Under the pieces are notes generated by a model. It saw only the letters and a program-made list of their open reading frames with translations, did not search any database and had not been told where the DNA came from. DNA of 64,000 nucleotides from Tetragonia tetragonoides. Taxonomy: Eukaryota; Streptophyta; Magnoliopsida; Caryophyllales; Aizoaceae. Below, piece after piece: positions 35,485 to 48,020 of the stretch. Position numbers and translations under genes: made by a program. Location: positions 32,270,001 to 32,334,000 of the forward strand of contig CM076142.1 in assembly GCA_038025085.1 (NCBI GenBank). The letters run 5' to 3'. Position 1 is the first letter of the stretch; each line of letters begins with the position of its first letter.

Positions 35485-35745
35485 GTGACTAAACACCGCT
35501 CAGCGGATATCGAGATTCCGTCCCTGTATGAGAAACGAAAAAGTCAACGAGACAGCGCGATTAAAAATAACGGCTGTAAAAACGGTCAGTAACATTGGTG
35601 AGAGTGAATAGTATAAATGCTTTATTGAGCAAACAGTAACTAAACACCACTCGGCGGATGCCGAGATTCCGTCCCTGCACAAGAAACAAAAAGGTCAATG
35701 AGACAACGCGATCAAAATGACAGCCGTAAAATGGTTAAAATATAT
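35485..35745 (-). repeat. Two-copy direct repeat, about 151-bp period
   Basis: Copies beginning 'agtgactaaacaccgctc' (35485) and 'agtaactaaacaccactc' (35636) share 'cgagattccgtccctg' and 'gagaca(g/a)cgcgat' and are about 85-90% similar by eye. A single equivalent is present at 4410-4530 in the other element. Confidence 0.8.
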
Positions 35746-35789
35746 GAACAGTTTAAATGCAATAGCTTAAGCAATCATTGACTAAAACA

Positions 35790-36050
35790 TATAAAAAAAT
35801 AATGGACAGTATAACTGCAACAGTTTAAGCAATCATTGACTGACACATAATAAGTAACCTCGCAGAAGGACAGTTTAACCGCAATAGCTTAAGCGATGAT
35901 TGACCGACCCCAAAATTTTGTGACCTCGCAGAGGGACAGTTTAACCGCAATACCTTAAGCGACCATTGACTGACCCCAAAATTTGTGATCTCGCAGGACG
36001 ACAGTTTAACTGCAATAGCTTAAGCGATCATTGACTGACCCAAGGTTCGT
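35790..36050 (-). repeat. Tandem repeats of 65-66 bp in the 3' region
   Basis: 'acagtttaac(c/t)gcaata' starts at about 35870, 35936 and 36001, with a further copy near 35809, each with 'cttaagcga(t/c)cattgactgac'. This is the same array as at 4142-4400. Confidence 0.88.
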
Positions 36051-38330
36051 AATATTGAGTTGTTTGGTAAGGCCGATAGATTTTCCGGGCTTTAAATATA
36101 ATCTGGGCTGTAAAAGTTGTCGCAGTATAGATCCGGGCTTCAGTATCTGGGACCTGCAAAAAAATTCGGATTAGTTTTACCTGAAAAATAGTTGGTACCA
36201 TAAAATAAGCCAACTGTCGAATTTGAATTTGTGGGTCAAACAGTCTTGCTCCCGCGCACTTGGTACTGTTCTTTGCTGCGAACGGACTAAAATAACGGCT
36301 TCTAGGCTGGAAAGGAAGTCGTGGGACAGCAGGGAACCCGAGCACTTGGCTATTGTTGGAAGGTTATTTCCATTTTTGGTTGTAGTCGGAAGGTCGCTTC
36401 TGGTCTTGATCATGAGTTCCGAGCTTGCTGATTTTGATGGAGAGCGGGTAGACTAAAACCTGCGGTGGAAATATGCACATAGGAAAAAGATGAAATAGAC
36501 ATGCCCGACTGACCATGACAAGATGCACAAGACATGACATAGTAATATGTACGGGGCAAAGGGGATTTGACATGTAAACACATAGGGACTCAAGACACTG
36601 AGAAATTAAGTACACATGCATGCCTTTGAAGGTGACTCTAGTACTTATGCAAATATAATGTATGCAGACTCTATTGACTCACAGCTCCATGCGGCCTAGC
36701 CTAACATGCACGACTCTCCTATAGGGTCTGAAGAGGGTCTTCATATGGGAAAAGTTTTTGTGATCAAGAATTTCATTCCTGTGGTGATCTTGACAGAGTA
36801 AGAGACAAGTGGACAAGACTGGGTGTAGTCAAGGGAGAATCAGCCCCCAGTTTGATGTGTGTTTCTTGATGGTTATGACCTACTCGAGGAGCTATGGATG
36901 TTGATGTGGCCGTACAAAATATCCTAACTTAAGGTATGGGGACGAAATGGCCAACTTGGAACGTAGCGGACAAAGAACCGACTCATTCTGAAAAAGCCCC
37001 CAGTTAGGAAGTTTATGTGCAAGCCTACGAGAAAGGTGATAAGTATGACTCTAGACGACTGACCAAGAAGCGCTTACATGAGAAACAATATTCTAAATCC
37101 TCGAAAATTTAAGTTGCCTCAATATGTCGAATTTGTTATATATATATATATATATGATTGCCCTAACTTTTGCCTAGGCCGCCCTTTCAGGTTTTCAACC
37201 TACCGGGCTCATTTTTTTTAGCCTTAGATGAGAATGGTGGAATGAAAAAACTCCTTATGATCATGTGACAAAGTGGTTGTCGTGACCGGACCTCCTTGAG
37301 GTTTCCTACGTATCCAGTTTATGGAATCAGGCCAACGTAGTTTAGGACTATACAATTGAATGGTCGTACCTCCTTGAGGTTTCCTACGTATCCAGTTTCC
37401 TACCTCTCGGAAGGCTTTTGGGTTGTAAGGTCAGGCTGGGTTAAGGTGTCAAAGAAAGGATAAAGGCTCAAAGAAACCCAATGTAAAACCCCTCCCCAAA
37501 GTATGCTAGATGGTATAGAAGTTTTTGATCTAGGCAAGGTGGCTAAGGGACCTATGTTTAGGTAATGTCACCGTTTTGCTGTGCTTGAAGTGTTTGCACT
37601 CTTTTGGATCTTCGATCACTCTCGAATTTTTTTTTTCTCTTTTGTTTTTTTTTTTTTGCTTTTGAACTTTCGAGTTCTCTCTCTTTTTGGTATCTCTCTC
37701 GGTGGCTCTTTTTGTAGGTCGGTTCACCTTACCTAGAAGGTTGCTTCGATTCCCATATCGCACACACCCATTCCCGGGGTAATGGTGATGTGGTTAAGAA
37801 AGGAAAGGCTATGTATTTAAGGCTCAAAGGGTTGCAAGTGGTAATGATGTATAGGGTAGTAAAGGATATTGATGTGAGGTGCCAAATGAATGCTTCCTGT
37901 CCTCAACACAGACGGTTCAACCGTAGTTCCTCTATGGAGATGATCAATAAGGAGTTTTTGTTTGATGTTTTCCACAATAAAGGCTTTCTTTTGAATTTTT
38001 TTTTATTTTTTTTCTATTCCGTCATAGGCAACTTAAGTTCGTCACAGAATTGAACAAAGAACAATGATGGGAATCAAAATGCAATCTTTATTGAATCGAA
38101 GAGAAGCATTACACGAGAAGTAAGCTAGACTCTATGGACGAATTTAAAAGACAAACTAGACATTATTAAACTTGACTGGATTCCACTAGACTTGCACACT
38201 AGGAAACTTCGGCTCTATTCAACTTCTCGAGCACAGGCTGTTCACAGGGACACGAAGAACAACCCCTTTTAGATACTCGCGTTGTTCACGACTTGAGTGA
38301 AATTCTTAAGAATGTTATCTTCAATTAGGA
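36051..38330 (-). other. Non-coding 3' internal region of the gag-only element
   Basis: No coding domain is detectable. It contains a doublet 'acctccttgaggtttcctac-gtatccagttt' at about 37288 and 37370, a (TA)n run at 37137-37156 and T-rich blocks near 37620-37660. The 'cctacgtatcc' word also occurs near 58085 downstream of pol in the large element. Confidence 0.6.
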
Positions 38331-39271
38331 TGCCCACATCCGGTTGTAGAAGTCAATTGATACTTGAGGGGTTACTTGTAAGCAGGTTGCAGGTTCTTGA
38401 TGAGTTGGCGGATTTGATCAGTTTATGAAGGTCGCTTAACCAATTCGGCTATCTTTAGCTTCCAACGCCTAAGGAAGGCAGTGAATCCCTCATCTTCTTC
38501 TTGTTTGGTGATCTCTAACTCTCGAAGGGTCATAGGTAGAGCAACATTTTCCTTGCAGCGTGCAAGGAATACTGTAGTGAAATCTGACCAAGTGCGGTAG
38601 TCCTCCAAGTTCAAGGTGTAGAACCAACGACGAGTTGGGGCATCAAGAGTCTGTGGGAACAAGTGAATGTAGATATTTTTGTCAACTCCTTTTAAACCCA
38701 TGGCAGTAGTGAAGGCTTTGAGGTGGTCTTGTGGATTATCAGTGTCGGTGAATGTCGAAACCTCGGGCATGGAGAACTTGGTTGGAAGCTGACCCTTGAC
38801 TTTGGGATTGACTTTACCAACATTAGCATGGTAGTTGGCAAACAGGCCACTGTTTTCGAGCACATAAATAATCTTAGCCAGCTTGACATTTGGTCCTTCT
38901 TCCTCAGAGTCGGGGACAGAGAGGATTCTTGCTTCATCCTCTTTCTTTTCTTCCAAATCTTCAACCTTGAGTCGCACCCTTTCTAACTCGCTCATGAGAT
39001 CATCAAGCCTCTTGTCGGTGGTTTTAACCATGGTGAAGTTTGGGGGTGTGATCGGTGAAGTAAGGGATGTATTGAGTGATGGCGGGCTTTGTGGTGGTGA
39101 TGGATTATGGGCTGATGGCCTTTTGGAATGTGGTGGTGTCTTGGAAGTAGCTTGTACACGAACCAATCTGCCGGACGATCGAGCCCAACCTTTGTCTCCG
39201 TAATTCTTCCTCGAGCCCCCAATCCTGAACACAAGTCTCAACTTAGGAAGACGCCAAAGAAAGGACTTCAA
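38330..39271 (-). pseudogene. Truncated Tat Gag
   Basis: An open frame of 282 residues, 39271-38423. The conserved part starts MVKTTDKRLDDLMSELERV (a coiled-coil-like head) and continues with the capsid-like core: PEVSTFTDTDNPQDHLKAFT, LFPQTLDAPTRRWFYTL, DFTTVFLARCKENV and MTLRELEITKQEEDEGFTAF. A stop follows ELVKRPS, but homology to the Gag of the large element continues past it (DQIRQLIKNLQPAYK) to about 38330 with another stop. The zinc-finger end and all of pol are absent. The 80 residues upstream of MVKTTD are Pro/Ser-rich and may not be translated. Confidence 0.85.
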
Positions 39272-40594
39272 AACAAAAACTCATGATTTTTAGAAGACCC
39301 TCGATAACTCCTAAGGTGAATGAATCTAAGGACGTCTATATGAACTCGAATGCATGATGATGAAATTGCAATGACAGAGTTACGACAACAATATGTAAGA
39401 TGCATGGCGGACTGACCTTGACATGTATGACGATGTATGGATGATTCCTAGAATGACCCTAGAGCACTTAATGAATGACTTGTCTAGACTTCTAGTGCAT
39501 GAGACGTAATGAACAAATAGAGATATTGATGAATGCAACACTCGGATTTTTATACAAATGCATATGCAAAATGACGGCAATGCAAACATGACGACTAGTT
39601 ATGCATCCTAGCATGGAGCGTTTAATATATGTATAATGTAATGCAATGCAATGCAAAGGAATGGAAAATGACAACCTATGCCTAAATGCCCGATTATTTC
39701 CCTTCATATCAAAGGAAAAACGAAGTCGATGAACGAAAATGAGAAAAATAGAAAAAAGACGGACCATCCTATTTTTTCTATATTTTTTTTTCTAGACTCA
39801 AAGAAAATGGAAAATGGGATAAATAAAAGAAAAGAGAAAATTCCGGCAAATGTTTTTTGATTTTCCGATATCTTTTTTTTCGGCGTTTGTATTTTTTTTT
39901 GCCGAATCTGAATTACATGAAAAAAAAAGAAAAAAAGAAAAAGAAAAAAGTGGGAGAGAGGAATTAGAAAGACTGACTCTTTTTTTTTTTTTTGCTAAAA
40001 GGTACTAGAAAAGTTATTCATAATTTCGACGCTATATGAAAATATATCATCGGGGAATCGAGTGCTCATTGAATTGAATACTCGCACTATTTTTAGGCAT
40101 TAGGAACTAGCTAAAAATAAAAGAAATGACTCCTAGCACGTAAGTACATGTTGGCACATAATCACGATATTCATGCATTTAGGCAAACATTACAACGAGA
40201 TAATTACAGGCAAACATGTGATCAGACGGACGTTACAATGACACATGCACAACAAGCAAGCGAATGCACGAATGTAGGCTAGAGGCTTTTGGCTCCTGTG
40301 AGGTTACCACGACAAATTACAATTTTCGTTCGGCGGATGGTCGACACATCAATTGTAATTCTTTTTATCAACAAGGATTGATGAGTCATGGGTGAGGAAG
40401 CGTCGATTTGTACGATAGGACAACTGTATATTCCTTTAGATATACGGGTTGTCTACGAGTTGCGACACAAAATTCCTCAACGGTTGATAAGGGTCAAAAA
40501 TTGTGCCAAAGCACATGCAAATGATGCAAAATGTGAAACATGTTATTAAACAATTAAGCAAACTTGACTTTCGAGTCTCACCCTCTTAAATAAA
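39272..40594 (-). other. Leader region of the gag-only element
   Basis: This stretch lies between the primer binding site and gag. It is A-rich, with simple sequence at 39916-39950 and 'aatgc' repeats near 39640. No protein motifs. Confidence 0.65.
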
Positions 40595-40612
40595 TCCCCA
40601 GTGAAGTCGCCA
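40595..40612 (-). other. Primer binding site, Tat/Ogre type
   Basis: On the minus strand one base after the 5' LTR the sequence reads TGGCGACTTCACTGGGGA. This is the form found in Tat/Ogre elements, reported to pair with an arginine tRNA. It sets the orientation. Confidence 0.8.
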
Positions 40613-40613
40613 C

Positions 40614-42137
40614 TGTAAGGACCCGAGATTTCTACGGCCACGGAGTGCGTCCTTATCGAATATTTGTAAGCTGAGGGTTTAGATAAGTTTAAGGGACCAT
40701 CGAGTTAGAAAAGTTTTTGTAAAGACTTGAATTGAATAAAAACCATGAAAGAGGTCACAAATCTTCTATCGGCGTTTTATCGTAGGGACAAATCGAAGGG
40801 ACAATCCGGAGGGACAACCCAATAGCGCGATAAGTGAACTGATCATGTTTTTAGAAAGACTCCCACTCATATAGAACATATGAGTACCCAAGAATGATAG
40901 GTTCGGGGGCGAAGGTACGAGGCGGGAAGGTGTTAGGCACCCAACTCGCCCATTTTATGACGGCCTCTACTAACTCAAGTTTGCTTAATAATTTAAAGAC
41001 ATAATTCCCATGCAAAACCGGATTAACAACCAAGACTTAGACTATTATTTGGTTCATCACAAGCATCACAACATTTATTATTAACCCTTATTTAGACATG
41101 CATTTGTTTTGACGAGTTGAGCAGCACAACGATTATACAGACAATATTTAGGAAGCAATAAAAACGTTATTCTAGCATGATATCTACATTATGACTACTG
41201 GAAAAATAAATAGTTAAGCAATTAATTTAATTTGAGCCCTTAGGAATTTGTACCTGAACTGTAGGCTATATTTGACAAGAATAGTAAAAATAGATCTCAA
41301 GTTTGGAAGAAAGAGGGGGAAGCTCAGTGTTAATACTCTTGAGAATAGAGGTTGTCAACTGTAGACGGTGAATTTTGAACTGAAGGTGAAGGGTTGTATT
41401 TATAGGCGTGGGAAGTAGGGTGTGATGGTAGAAATTGAGCTGAAAAACGAGACGAGCTTAAAAAATGAGTCGGGCCCGAAGCAGGGTCAGGGCCGCTAGC
41501 GGCCCTGGGTTTTATCCCAGGGCCGCTGACGGCTGTCAGCTTGCCAGCTGGATGTTTTCCAGGGCATATCTCACTCGTTTTGGGATCGGAATTGGATGAT
41601 TCAAGATGCTTTAGAAATATTATTGGGTCTAGTTTCAAATGACTTTGGTTTCAAGTCCAAATATTTTATGGATCTCGAGATATACCCAAATGAGTAAGGA
41701 GAGGTCAGTTTTGGAGTACGCATCAATGTTGGGCTCGTAACTCCTTGGTTGGAAATGTGGTGTGGGCTCATGATATGTCATTGGAAATCTATTTGAATAA
41801 GGAATCCAAAAATATAAGTCTCACAAATTAATTCAACCAAATGAACTCCCAAATGGGGCTGAAAACACGGTTCACAGTATTCGGCTACCTCTGTTTTGAC
41901 CCTTAATTTCGTTTGGCCATTACTCTTAGGTGCAGAATCGTATTTGGACACGGAAGGAAGCAATGGAAATCTCTTGAAAGGGGTTTTTAAATGAAGTGGA
42001 AATAAAAGAGTGATAGAGGAAAAACCTGAGACCTTATTTTACCTATCAATGCAAAAATCGCAGTTCAAGTTTATAAATTACTCCTTTCATCATCGGGCTT
42101 TTGCGAGAAATCTAAAGGCGTTTTTTTGGCGTCTATA
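40614..42137 (-). repeat. 5' LTR of the gag-only Tat element
   Basis: 1524 bp, closely similar to 33658-35169. It contains the longest dyad of the family, a 20-bp perfect palindrome at 41488-41507, and a TATA-like 'tttataggcg' at 41399-41408 on the plus strand (cctataaat on the minus strand). Confidence 0.93.
41488..41507. repeat. 20-bp perfect palindrome CAGGGCCGCTAGCGGCCCTG
   Basis: This exact palindrome in the U3 part of the LTR lies about 85-95 bp upstream of the TATA-like sequence. It is followed by a further dyad, 'ctgacggctgtcag', near 41527. Confidence 0.93.
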
Positions 42138-42142
42138 CCCGT

Positions 42143-43326
42143 GCTTACCTATTTTGCTCACTCCTACTATCAAACAGTCCATCTATCTTTCTTTTTTTTT
42201 TCTTCTTTTGGTTGGTTTAGAGGGAATACATTGTAGTAGCGTCTATATGTGAGGAAATTCTCATTACATAGTATGTAAAACATTTTTCATTTTAAGAATG
42301 ATGCAGGCAAAGAAACTCCACGAGAAGTGATAAATATATTTCGCTTCTTTGTAAGCTTTAAAAATGATTGGATATAACAATTATAACTCAACTAACATGT
42401 AGTAGAGCTGCTACTAAATTTTTAGTGAGAATTACTTGGAAAACATTAGCTAATTTTGCAATAAAAATGCACTAAACGATCAAATCTCAATCCAATCCCT
42501 TGAATGGAGAAAGTTATGTTGAACCATGATCTTGAGTTTGGAGGCATGATCATGAGTATTGGAAGGTGTTAGACATCTAACTGGCTAGTAGAGTGACAAC
42601 TTTTTATAGTCAAATTTTTAATCCTCAATTCATATTACCTGGTGTCATACAAATGTGGTCATCCAAGTCCTTAGTTTAATATAAGTTGGTTGAAACACTA
42701 TAATTATAAAATATTACATATTTGCAAATGACTTACCCCTATCGCATATTATCTGCAAAAAAAAAAAAAAAAAAGAAAAAAAAGGAAAAAAAGAAAAAGA
42801 AATTAAGATCTTTACAAGCAAGAAGTTGACAGCTTTGCTAAGTGCTCAAACATGCTTATATTGCATGATTCACTTGCGAAATTATTGTAAATCATAAAAT
42901 TCAATGTAATTGTTATTAAGCCATATACAACATTTCTCAGATCCCGCTAGACACGCTTCAACCATAATCAAAAGTTAAGTAAGCTATGATTTGAAAACAA
43001 TCTTATGTGGTAGTAAATAAATTACATTCATACTTTAGCTTTTGCTTCCAATGATAATTCTACCCAAGGTATTATTTATGTACAATTTGTTTTCTTATAC
43101 CCATCCACTTTCCTACAATGTCACTCTTGAATATTTGTCATGCTGATATATCTACACATGGTTGTGTATTGATCTCCACAGCTCAATAACCTCTTGAATG
43201 GCTGGATGATTGAGAGTCTTTATAAGTTGCGTTATATTGCTCGCATGCATTGGGTTTAGTTTGATTTCATTGAAAATCGGGTCATTCCTATCAACCAGAT
43301 TGCAAAACATGGTCATGATCTGCGCT
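42143..43326. other. AT-rich intergenic DNA
   Basis: An A-rich low-complexity block lies at 42757-42800. No gene recognised. Confidence 0.5.
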
Positions 43327-43329
43327 TAA

Positions 43330-43718
43330 GGTCTTGTTTGGTTCCATGGTATCAACATACATAGGATAGTTGTAATACTCTTGAACTTCAACTTGCTATG
43401 TAAGTTTTAAACACACATGGAACGATTTAGTGTGGTTTATAAAGTATACTTATTGGAAGTAAAATCAAAATGACAAGTTGTCAATCTACATGCAATTATC
43501 ATTTTTAACTTTAAGATAAAAATGTAGTTTGAGCTAATCAGCATGGGAAGTTGGACTTACCTAACCCCCATAGGTAGCCAATCCCATGGTTCATTAGGAG
43601 TTCGACTTACATGGAACTTCAAGATTAATGGAAGTGGATGAACCAAATCATGTAACTTCTCATTCTTCCTTTGACGTTGAAGTTCCTTTGTTAGATTTAC
43701 AACTAACCAAGCAAGGCC
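43330..43718. mobile_element. Tourist-like (PIF/Harbinger) MITE
   Basis: The left end GGTCTTGTTTGGTT and the inverse of the right end (GGCCTTGCTTGGTT) form terminal inverted repeats. Both sides are flanked by TAA (43327-43329 and 43719-43721). It is 389 bp long with no coding capacity. Confidence 0.75.
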
Positions 43719-43849
43719 TAAATATCTCTATCTTCCTCCTCCAGATTTTTGATGTGTTACCCTGAATCTAAATGTTGTCATTGTAGAAAAATTTATTGCA
43801 CGTTTACAATAACCCCAAATTAAAGGCTCATCATAATTCTTTTTTTGTA

Positions 43850-44127
43850 CTCCCTTCATTTCTCTTTAAACTTCGAACTTGATTTTTCGCATCTCCAATG
43901 TGGTACTTTGACCATCAATATCTATAAAAATATTCAAGTAAAAATTATAAAAATATTCAAGTAAAAATTATAAAAATTTGATATTTTAAAAATTATATTT
44001 CAAATGAAATCTAATGCATATACTTTCAAATCATAACTAATAGAGATGTTTTATAAATTTGCGGTCAAAGTTTACAAAGTTTGACCTCAAAAAAGCAAAT
44101 AGTAAGTTTAAAGAGAAACAGGTGGAA
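43850..44127. mobile_element. Stowaway-like MITE
   Basis: The left end CTCCCTTCATTTCTCTTTAA and the right end (inverse of TTCCACCTGTTTCTCTTTAA) pair as terminal inverted repeats flanked by TA. The 278-bp interior has a tandem duplication of a roughly 23-bp AT-rich word at 43925-43975 and an inverted 'ggtcaaagttt' word. Confidence 0.8.
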
Positions 44128-44385
44128 TACAATAATATAATATTGTTGTGACTAAAAAATGTTATATTGTTTCTCTTTGTTCCACTTATGATGGACACAG
44201 GTTGTCTCCCAACAAATCATTTTTTTTTTACAAGTTGCCTCTTACTGCTATTGCAATATATGTTTCATCGTCCTGAACTAGTGTCTTCATTTACTTATTT
44301 AGTAACTCTACCCCTCTACACACTTACTGTGGGAATAAGGATTAGATGTGTTTTAACATTGTTGTTTTAATTATTATCGTCTAAC

Positions 44386-45692
44386 TGTAAGGATCCGGGA
44401 TCATTTCCTTCCCCACGGAGTGCATCCTTATTGTCTGCTGGGGGCTTAGATAAGTTTAAGGAACCGTCGAGTTAGATCAAAAAGCATTTGAAAAGACTTG
44501 AATTGAATAAAAACCACGAAAGAGCTCAAAATTCTGCTACCGGCGTTTTACCGAAGGAACAACCTAGTAGCATGAATAGTGAACTAATTATGTTTTTAGA
44601 AAGACTCCCGCTCATATAGAACATATGAGTACCCAAGAATAAAGGGTTTGGGGCGAAGGTACGAGGTAGGAAGGTTTTAGGCACCCAACTCGCCCGTTTT
44701 ATGACGGCCTTTACTAACTCAAGTTTTCTTAATAATTTAAAGACATGATTCCCACACAAAACCGGATGAACAACCTAAATTAGATTATTAATTGGTTCAC
44801 CACAAGCATCACGACATTGATTATTAACTCATATTTAGACATGTATTTGATTGACAAGTTGAGTATTACAACAGTTAGACATGCTTATTTATAGAATTGA
44901 AAGATAGTATTTAGGAAGAAATAAAAGGCATGATTAGCAGGATGTCTACATTTTGACTACTAGAAAATAAACATTTAAGATATTAATTTGATTTGAGCCC
45001 TCAGAAGTTTATTACCTGAACTGTAGGCTATTTAGCAAATGAATAGTAAAAATAGATCTCAAGCAAAGAATAGAATTGATTAGCAAGAAAGAGGGAGAAT
45101 CACAGTGTTAATACTCCCGAGAATAGAGGTTGTCAACTATAGACTGTGTTTTGAACTGAAGGTGGAGGGTCGTATTTATAGTGGACGGAGTAGGGTTAAT
45201 CGGGTGAAACGATAGAGCTAAGAGGTGAAAAGATCGGGTGAAAAAGTTGGCGCCAATTGGCTCAGCGGGAGCCGCTGGCGGCTCTAGAAAATCATCCACA
45301 GCCGTTGGCGGCTCTCATTGAGCCGTTGGCGGCTCTCGAGCTGCCAGCTGGATGTCGTCACATGACGACATCCAGTCCTTTTTTGCGATTTTTTTGGATA
45401 AAATTGAATATTCCAAAAATGTGAAAAGACCATTTTACCCTTCTTGTGGTGAAAGACGGTATTACCCTCGATTGACAACTTTGTAACCGAGGGTTGGAAA
45501 AGGACACGAGAGGTGTCGTTGGGAAGCTCTTGAACGAGATTTTTGAATGTGATTGAGATAAATGAGCGATTTGGATAAACTTGAGACCTCATTTTACCTA
45601 TCAAAGCAAAAATAGCATTCAAGTATATAAATTACTCCTTTCATCATCGGCCTTTTGCAGAGAAATCTGACGACACTTTTTAGGCGTCTACA
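44386..45692 (-). mobile_element. Solo Tat LTR, diverged family A
   Basis: On the plus strand it starts TGTAAGGATCCGGG and ends GGCGTCTACA. It is flanked by CTAAC (44381-44385) and CCAAC (45693-45697), a 5-bp TSD with one mismatch. No internal sequence. It differs from the other family A LTRs in having GCCG(C/T)TGGCGGC dyads (45270-45335) in place of GCCGCTAGCGGC, and fewer copies of the 'gggacaa' repeat. Confidence 0.88.
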
Positions 45693-45697
45693 CCAAC

Positions 45698-46500
45698 CAT
45701 TCCAAGTATATTTAGTATTAATCTTTTTACAGTAAATTGTTTCTTGACCGATTTTTTTGAGGATGACGATTTTGGTGTTAAATGTCATCCTTCAAGCACA
45801 TTATTTAACATGATATTATCTAAAGTTTTTAATCACCATTTTGACAAATTATCCTTACATATCTACCATCTTGATTTTCTATTTGATCATTCATCAAATA
45901 GATTTTTCTGGAAAATGGTCAGCTTTGCATTCCGTTTTCTGATCAATGCCGAAATGACACCGTTGGAAAAAAGATTACAATTGCCATAGTACCACCTCCA
46001 GAATAATCTTTTATAAAAATACTACAAATAAACACTCAAAAGAGTACTCAAAAGTAAACTGCTAACCAAAAAAAAAAATTCAATCATAATCAATCTACCA
46101 ACGCTAACACTTCAGCTTATCATGAATGGTGGCATAATCATAAAAGGAAGATGTATACTGAATTCTTTCGAATAGAACAACATGACGGGAACTTGAATTG
46201 CCAAAAATCCGACTGTTCCTTTCACAAAAATTTTAAAACAATTCAAGAAAAATCTTCTTTTACCATGTTATTCTGTACGGATTTCCGCATGGAATGTCTC
46301 TTAAGTCATTAAAATCCCTCATTATAGACCACACTATTCTATAGACCCCTATCCATGCAAGTGGAGAACCCCAAATAGTTATGACATAGTAATAAAAGAA
46401 AGCTTATAGTGATCTGGTAAACCAAATCCTCTCTTGTTAACATGCTCAACAGTCATCGAGAAGCTTACCAAGAGTAACAAACCAACTTTCACTCAAAAAA
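45698..46500. other. Unassigned intergenic DNA
   Basis: No recognisable gene or repeat. A plus-strand frame at 45744-45989 has no known family. Part of the stretch may be the decayed 3' end of the LINE that follows on the minus strand. Confidence 0.35.
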
Positions 46501-47045
46501 AAAGAAGAAGAGTAACAGACCAACTAAGCACACAATGCTTGTTCAAAGCAAGAGGTTCCCAAATGAATTATGCCGCACCACATTTCTACCTTCTAGTAAG
46601 ATGTTCACATAGGCTTTGCTAATCTTAAATCTCCCACTAGCCATCAATTGTGCATAATATGAACAACAATATCAACACTATCAGAAACTCTTACAACCAG
46701 GTCGGTTTTCGAAAAAGTGTTCTCACAAATTAGAATTTCTGAGATATTGTATCAATAGAACAGAAGTAGTTATCACGCAGATAATAGGCCTTAACCCACT
46801 TAATCCAAACAGTACCTTTATTTGGTTTAATGAACCAAACCATCTTCAGGATACAAGCTCTATTCCAAGTAAGAATTTCCTTAATTCTAAGCCCTACCTC
46901 ATGAACAAATTTAGTGATGATATAACACGCAACCATAGGACATCTCCTACCCTCATCCTTATTCCCCTCAAAACAATCCCTACAGAGTTTCTCTATGAAA
47001 ATAACCACCTCCTTAGGGAGTATAAAATCACGACCCCAATAAGCC
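46500..47045 (-). pseudogene. LINE (L1-type) ORF2 remnant
   Basis: From about 47045 leftward the frame reads AYWGRDFILPKEVVIFIEKL, CRDCFEGNKDEGRRC, VGLRIKEILTWNRACILKMV and VWIKWVKAYYLRDNYF. This is the conserved segment after reverse transcriptase in plant L1 elements ('fW..G...GLGikdl..wN.A...K..W.i...LWvkWv...Yl'). The following zf-RVT part is degenerate with stops. It is not the same copy as the LINE at 15585-16595. Confidence 0.75.
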
Positions 47046-47369
47046 TAGAAGTTAAATAGGTTAACATTAATAAGTGGGTGTAACATCCCAACCCACTAGG
47101 TCGTTGGCGCCACCCAAAACCGCTTACATGGATGAGAACTGGCCCCATAAATCAGCATGAGTCTTCCTAGGATACCTAGTCCTCACTCACATGTCCTTCA
47201 GAAACTTACTTGGAGGTTAATCATCCTAGTAATTCTCGAACCAAATACGCTTGATGCTAATGTGGCGATTTTAATAGTGAACCTATTTCTACCCCATTTG
47301 GTACTTTTAAAAAAAAAAAAGAATAGAGACTCTAGTATTTCTCAACTCTACTATGCGCAAATATTTTGA

Positions 47370-48020
47370 AGCATGATGCATTTATTGAATTATTCAGGTC
47401 CTAATATTGCATTTGCATCATGTATATTGAGTAGATATACTAACTCTTCTAATCAAGAGCACTGGAATTCTTTACTAAGATTATTTAAATATTTAAGAGG
47501 TATCATGTATGAATCATAGTATAACGTAGAGTGAATTTCCTACTATATTAGAAGGATATAGTGCTAACTGGATATTTGATTCAGATTAGACCAAATCCAC
47601 TAGTGGCGCTATGTATTCACCCTTTGTACTGGGACAATATCTTAGAAGTTTGTCAAGAATTCATTGATAGCTCGATCCACAATGGAATTGGAGTTCATTT
47701 CGTTAGAACAAACAAGCTATGAAGCTGAATTATTGAGAAATTTTCTAATGGATATTCCATCAACGTGACCAGCTTCATTTATGTCTATGCGTTGTGATTG
47801 CCGAGTTGCAAATACCTAGAGTTTTTAGGAAATCCTATGATGTGCAAAGCCGTCATATACGATTAAGACCCGATATTGTGAAAAGTTGTTAAAAGAGAAC
47901 AATATATATTTTGTTAGACTATGTGAAATCTGAGTTAAATTTAGCTGTCTCATTTACTAAATTACAAATTGTGAGAAAATTGATATATAGTATATCGAGG
48001 GGATATGACTTTTCCCATAT
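47370..48020 (+). pseudogene. Ty1/copia reverse transcriptase-RNase H C-terminal remnant
   Basis: Translated segments in changing frames follow the usual copia order: PNIAFASCILSRYTN, EHWNSLLRLFKYLRGIMY, a KSTSGYVFTLG-like stretch near 47600, SIHNGIGVHF near 47690, and SRHIRLRPDIV near 47850, then VKSELNLAVSFTK. Several stops and frame shifts interrupt it. It is an old, unrelated copia fragment, in opposite orientation to the one at 9.5-13.2 kb. Confidence 0.8.

Larger units (their letters stand above)
33658..42137 (-). mobile_element. Complete non-autonomous Tat family A element (gag only)
   Basis: An 8480-bp element with LTRs at 40614-42137 (5') and 33658-35169 (3'), flanked by CCCGT on both sides (33653-33657 and 42138-42142). 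The order on the minus strand is 5' LTR, primer binding site, leader, truncated gag and a long non-coding 3' part with tandem repeats, then purine tract and 3' LTR. No protease, reverse transcriptase, RNase H or integrase is present. It must have depended on another element for mobility. Confidence 0.95.
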
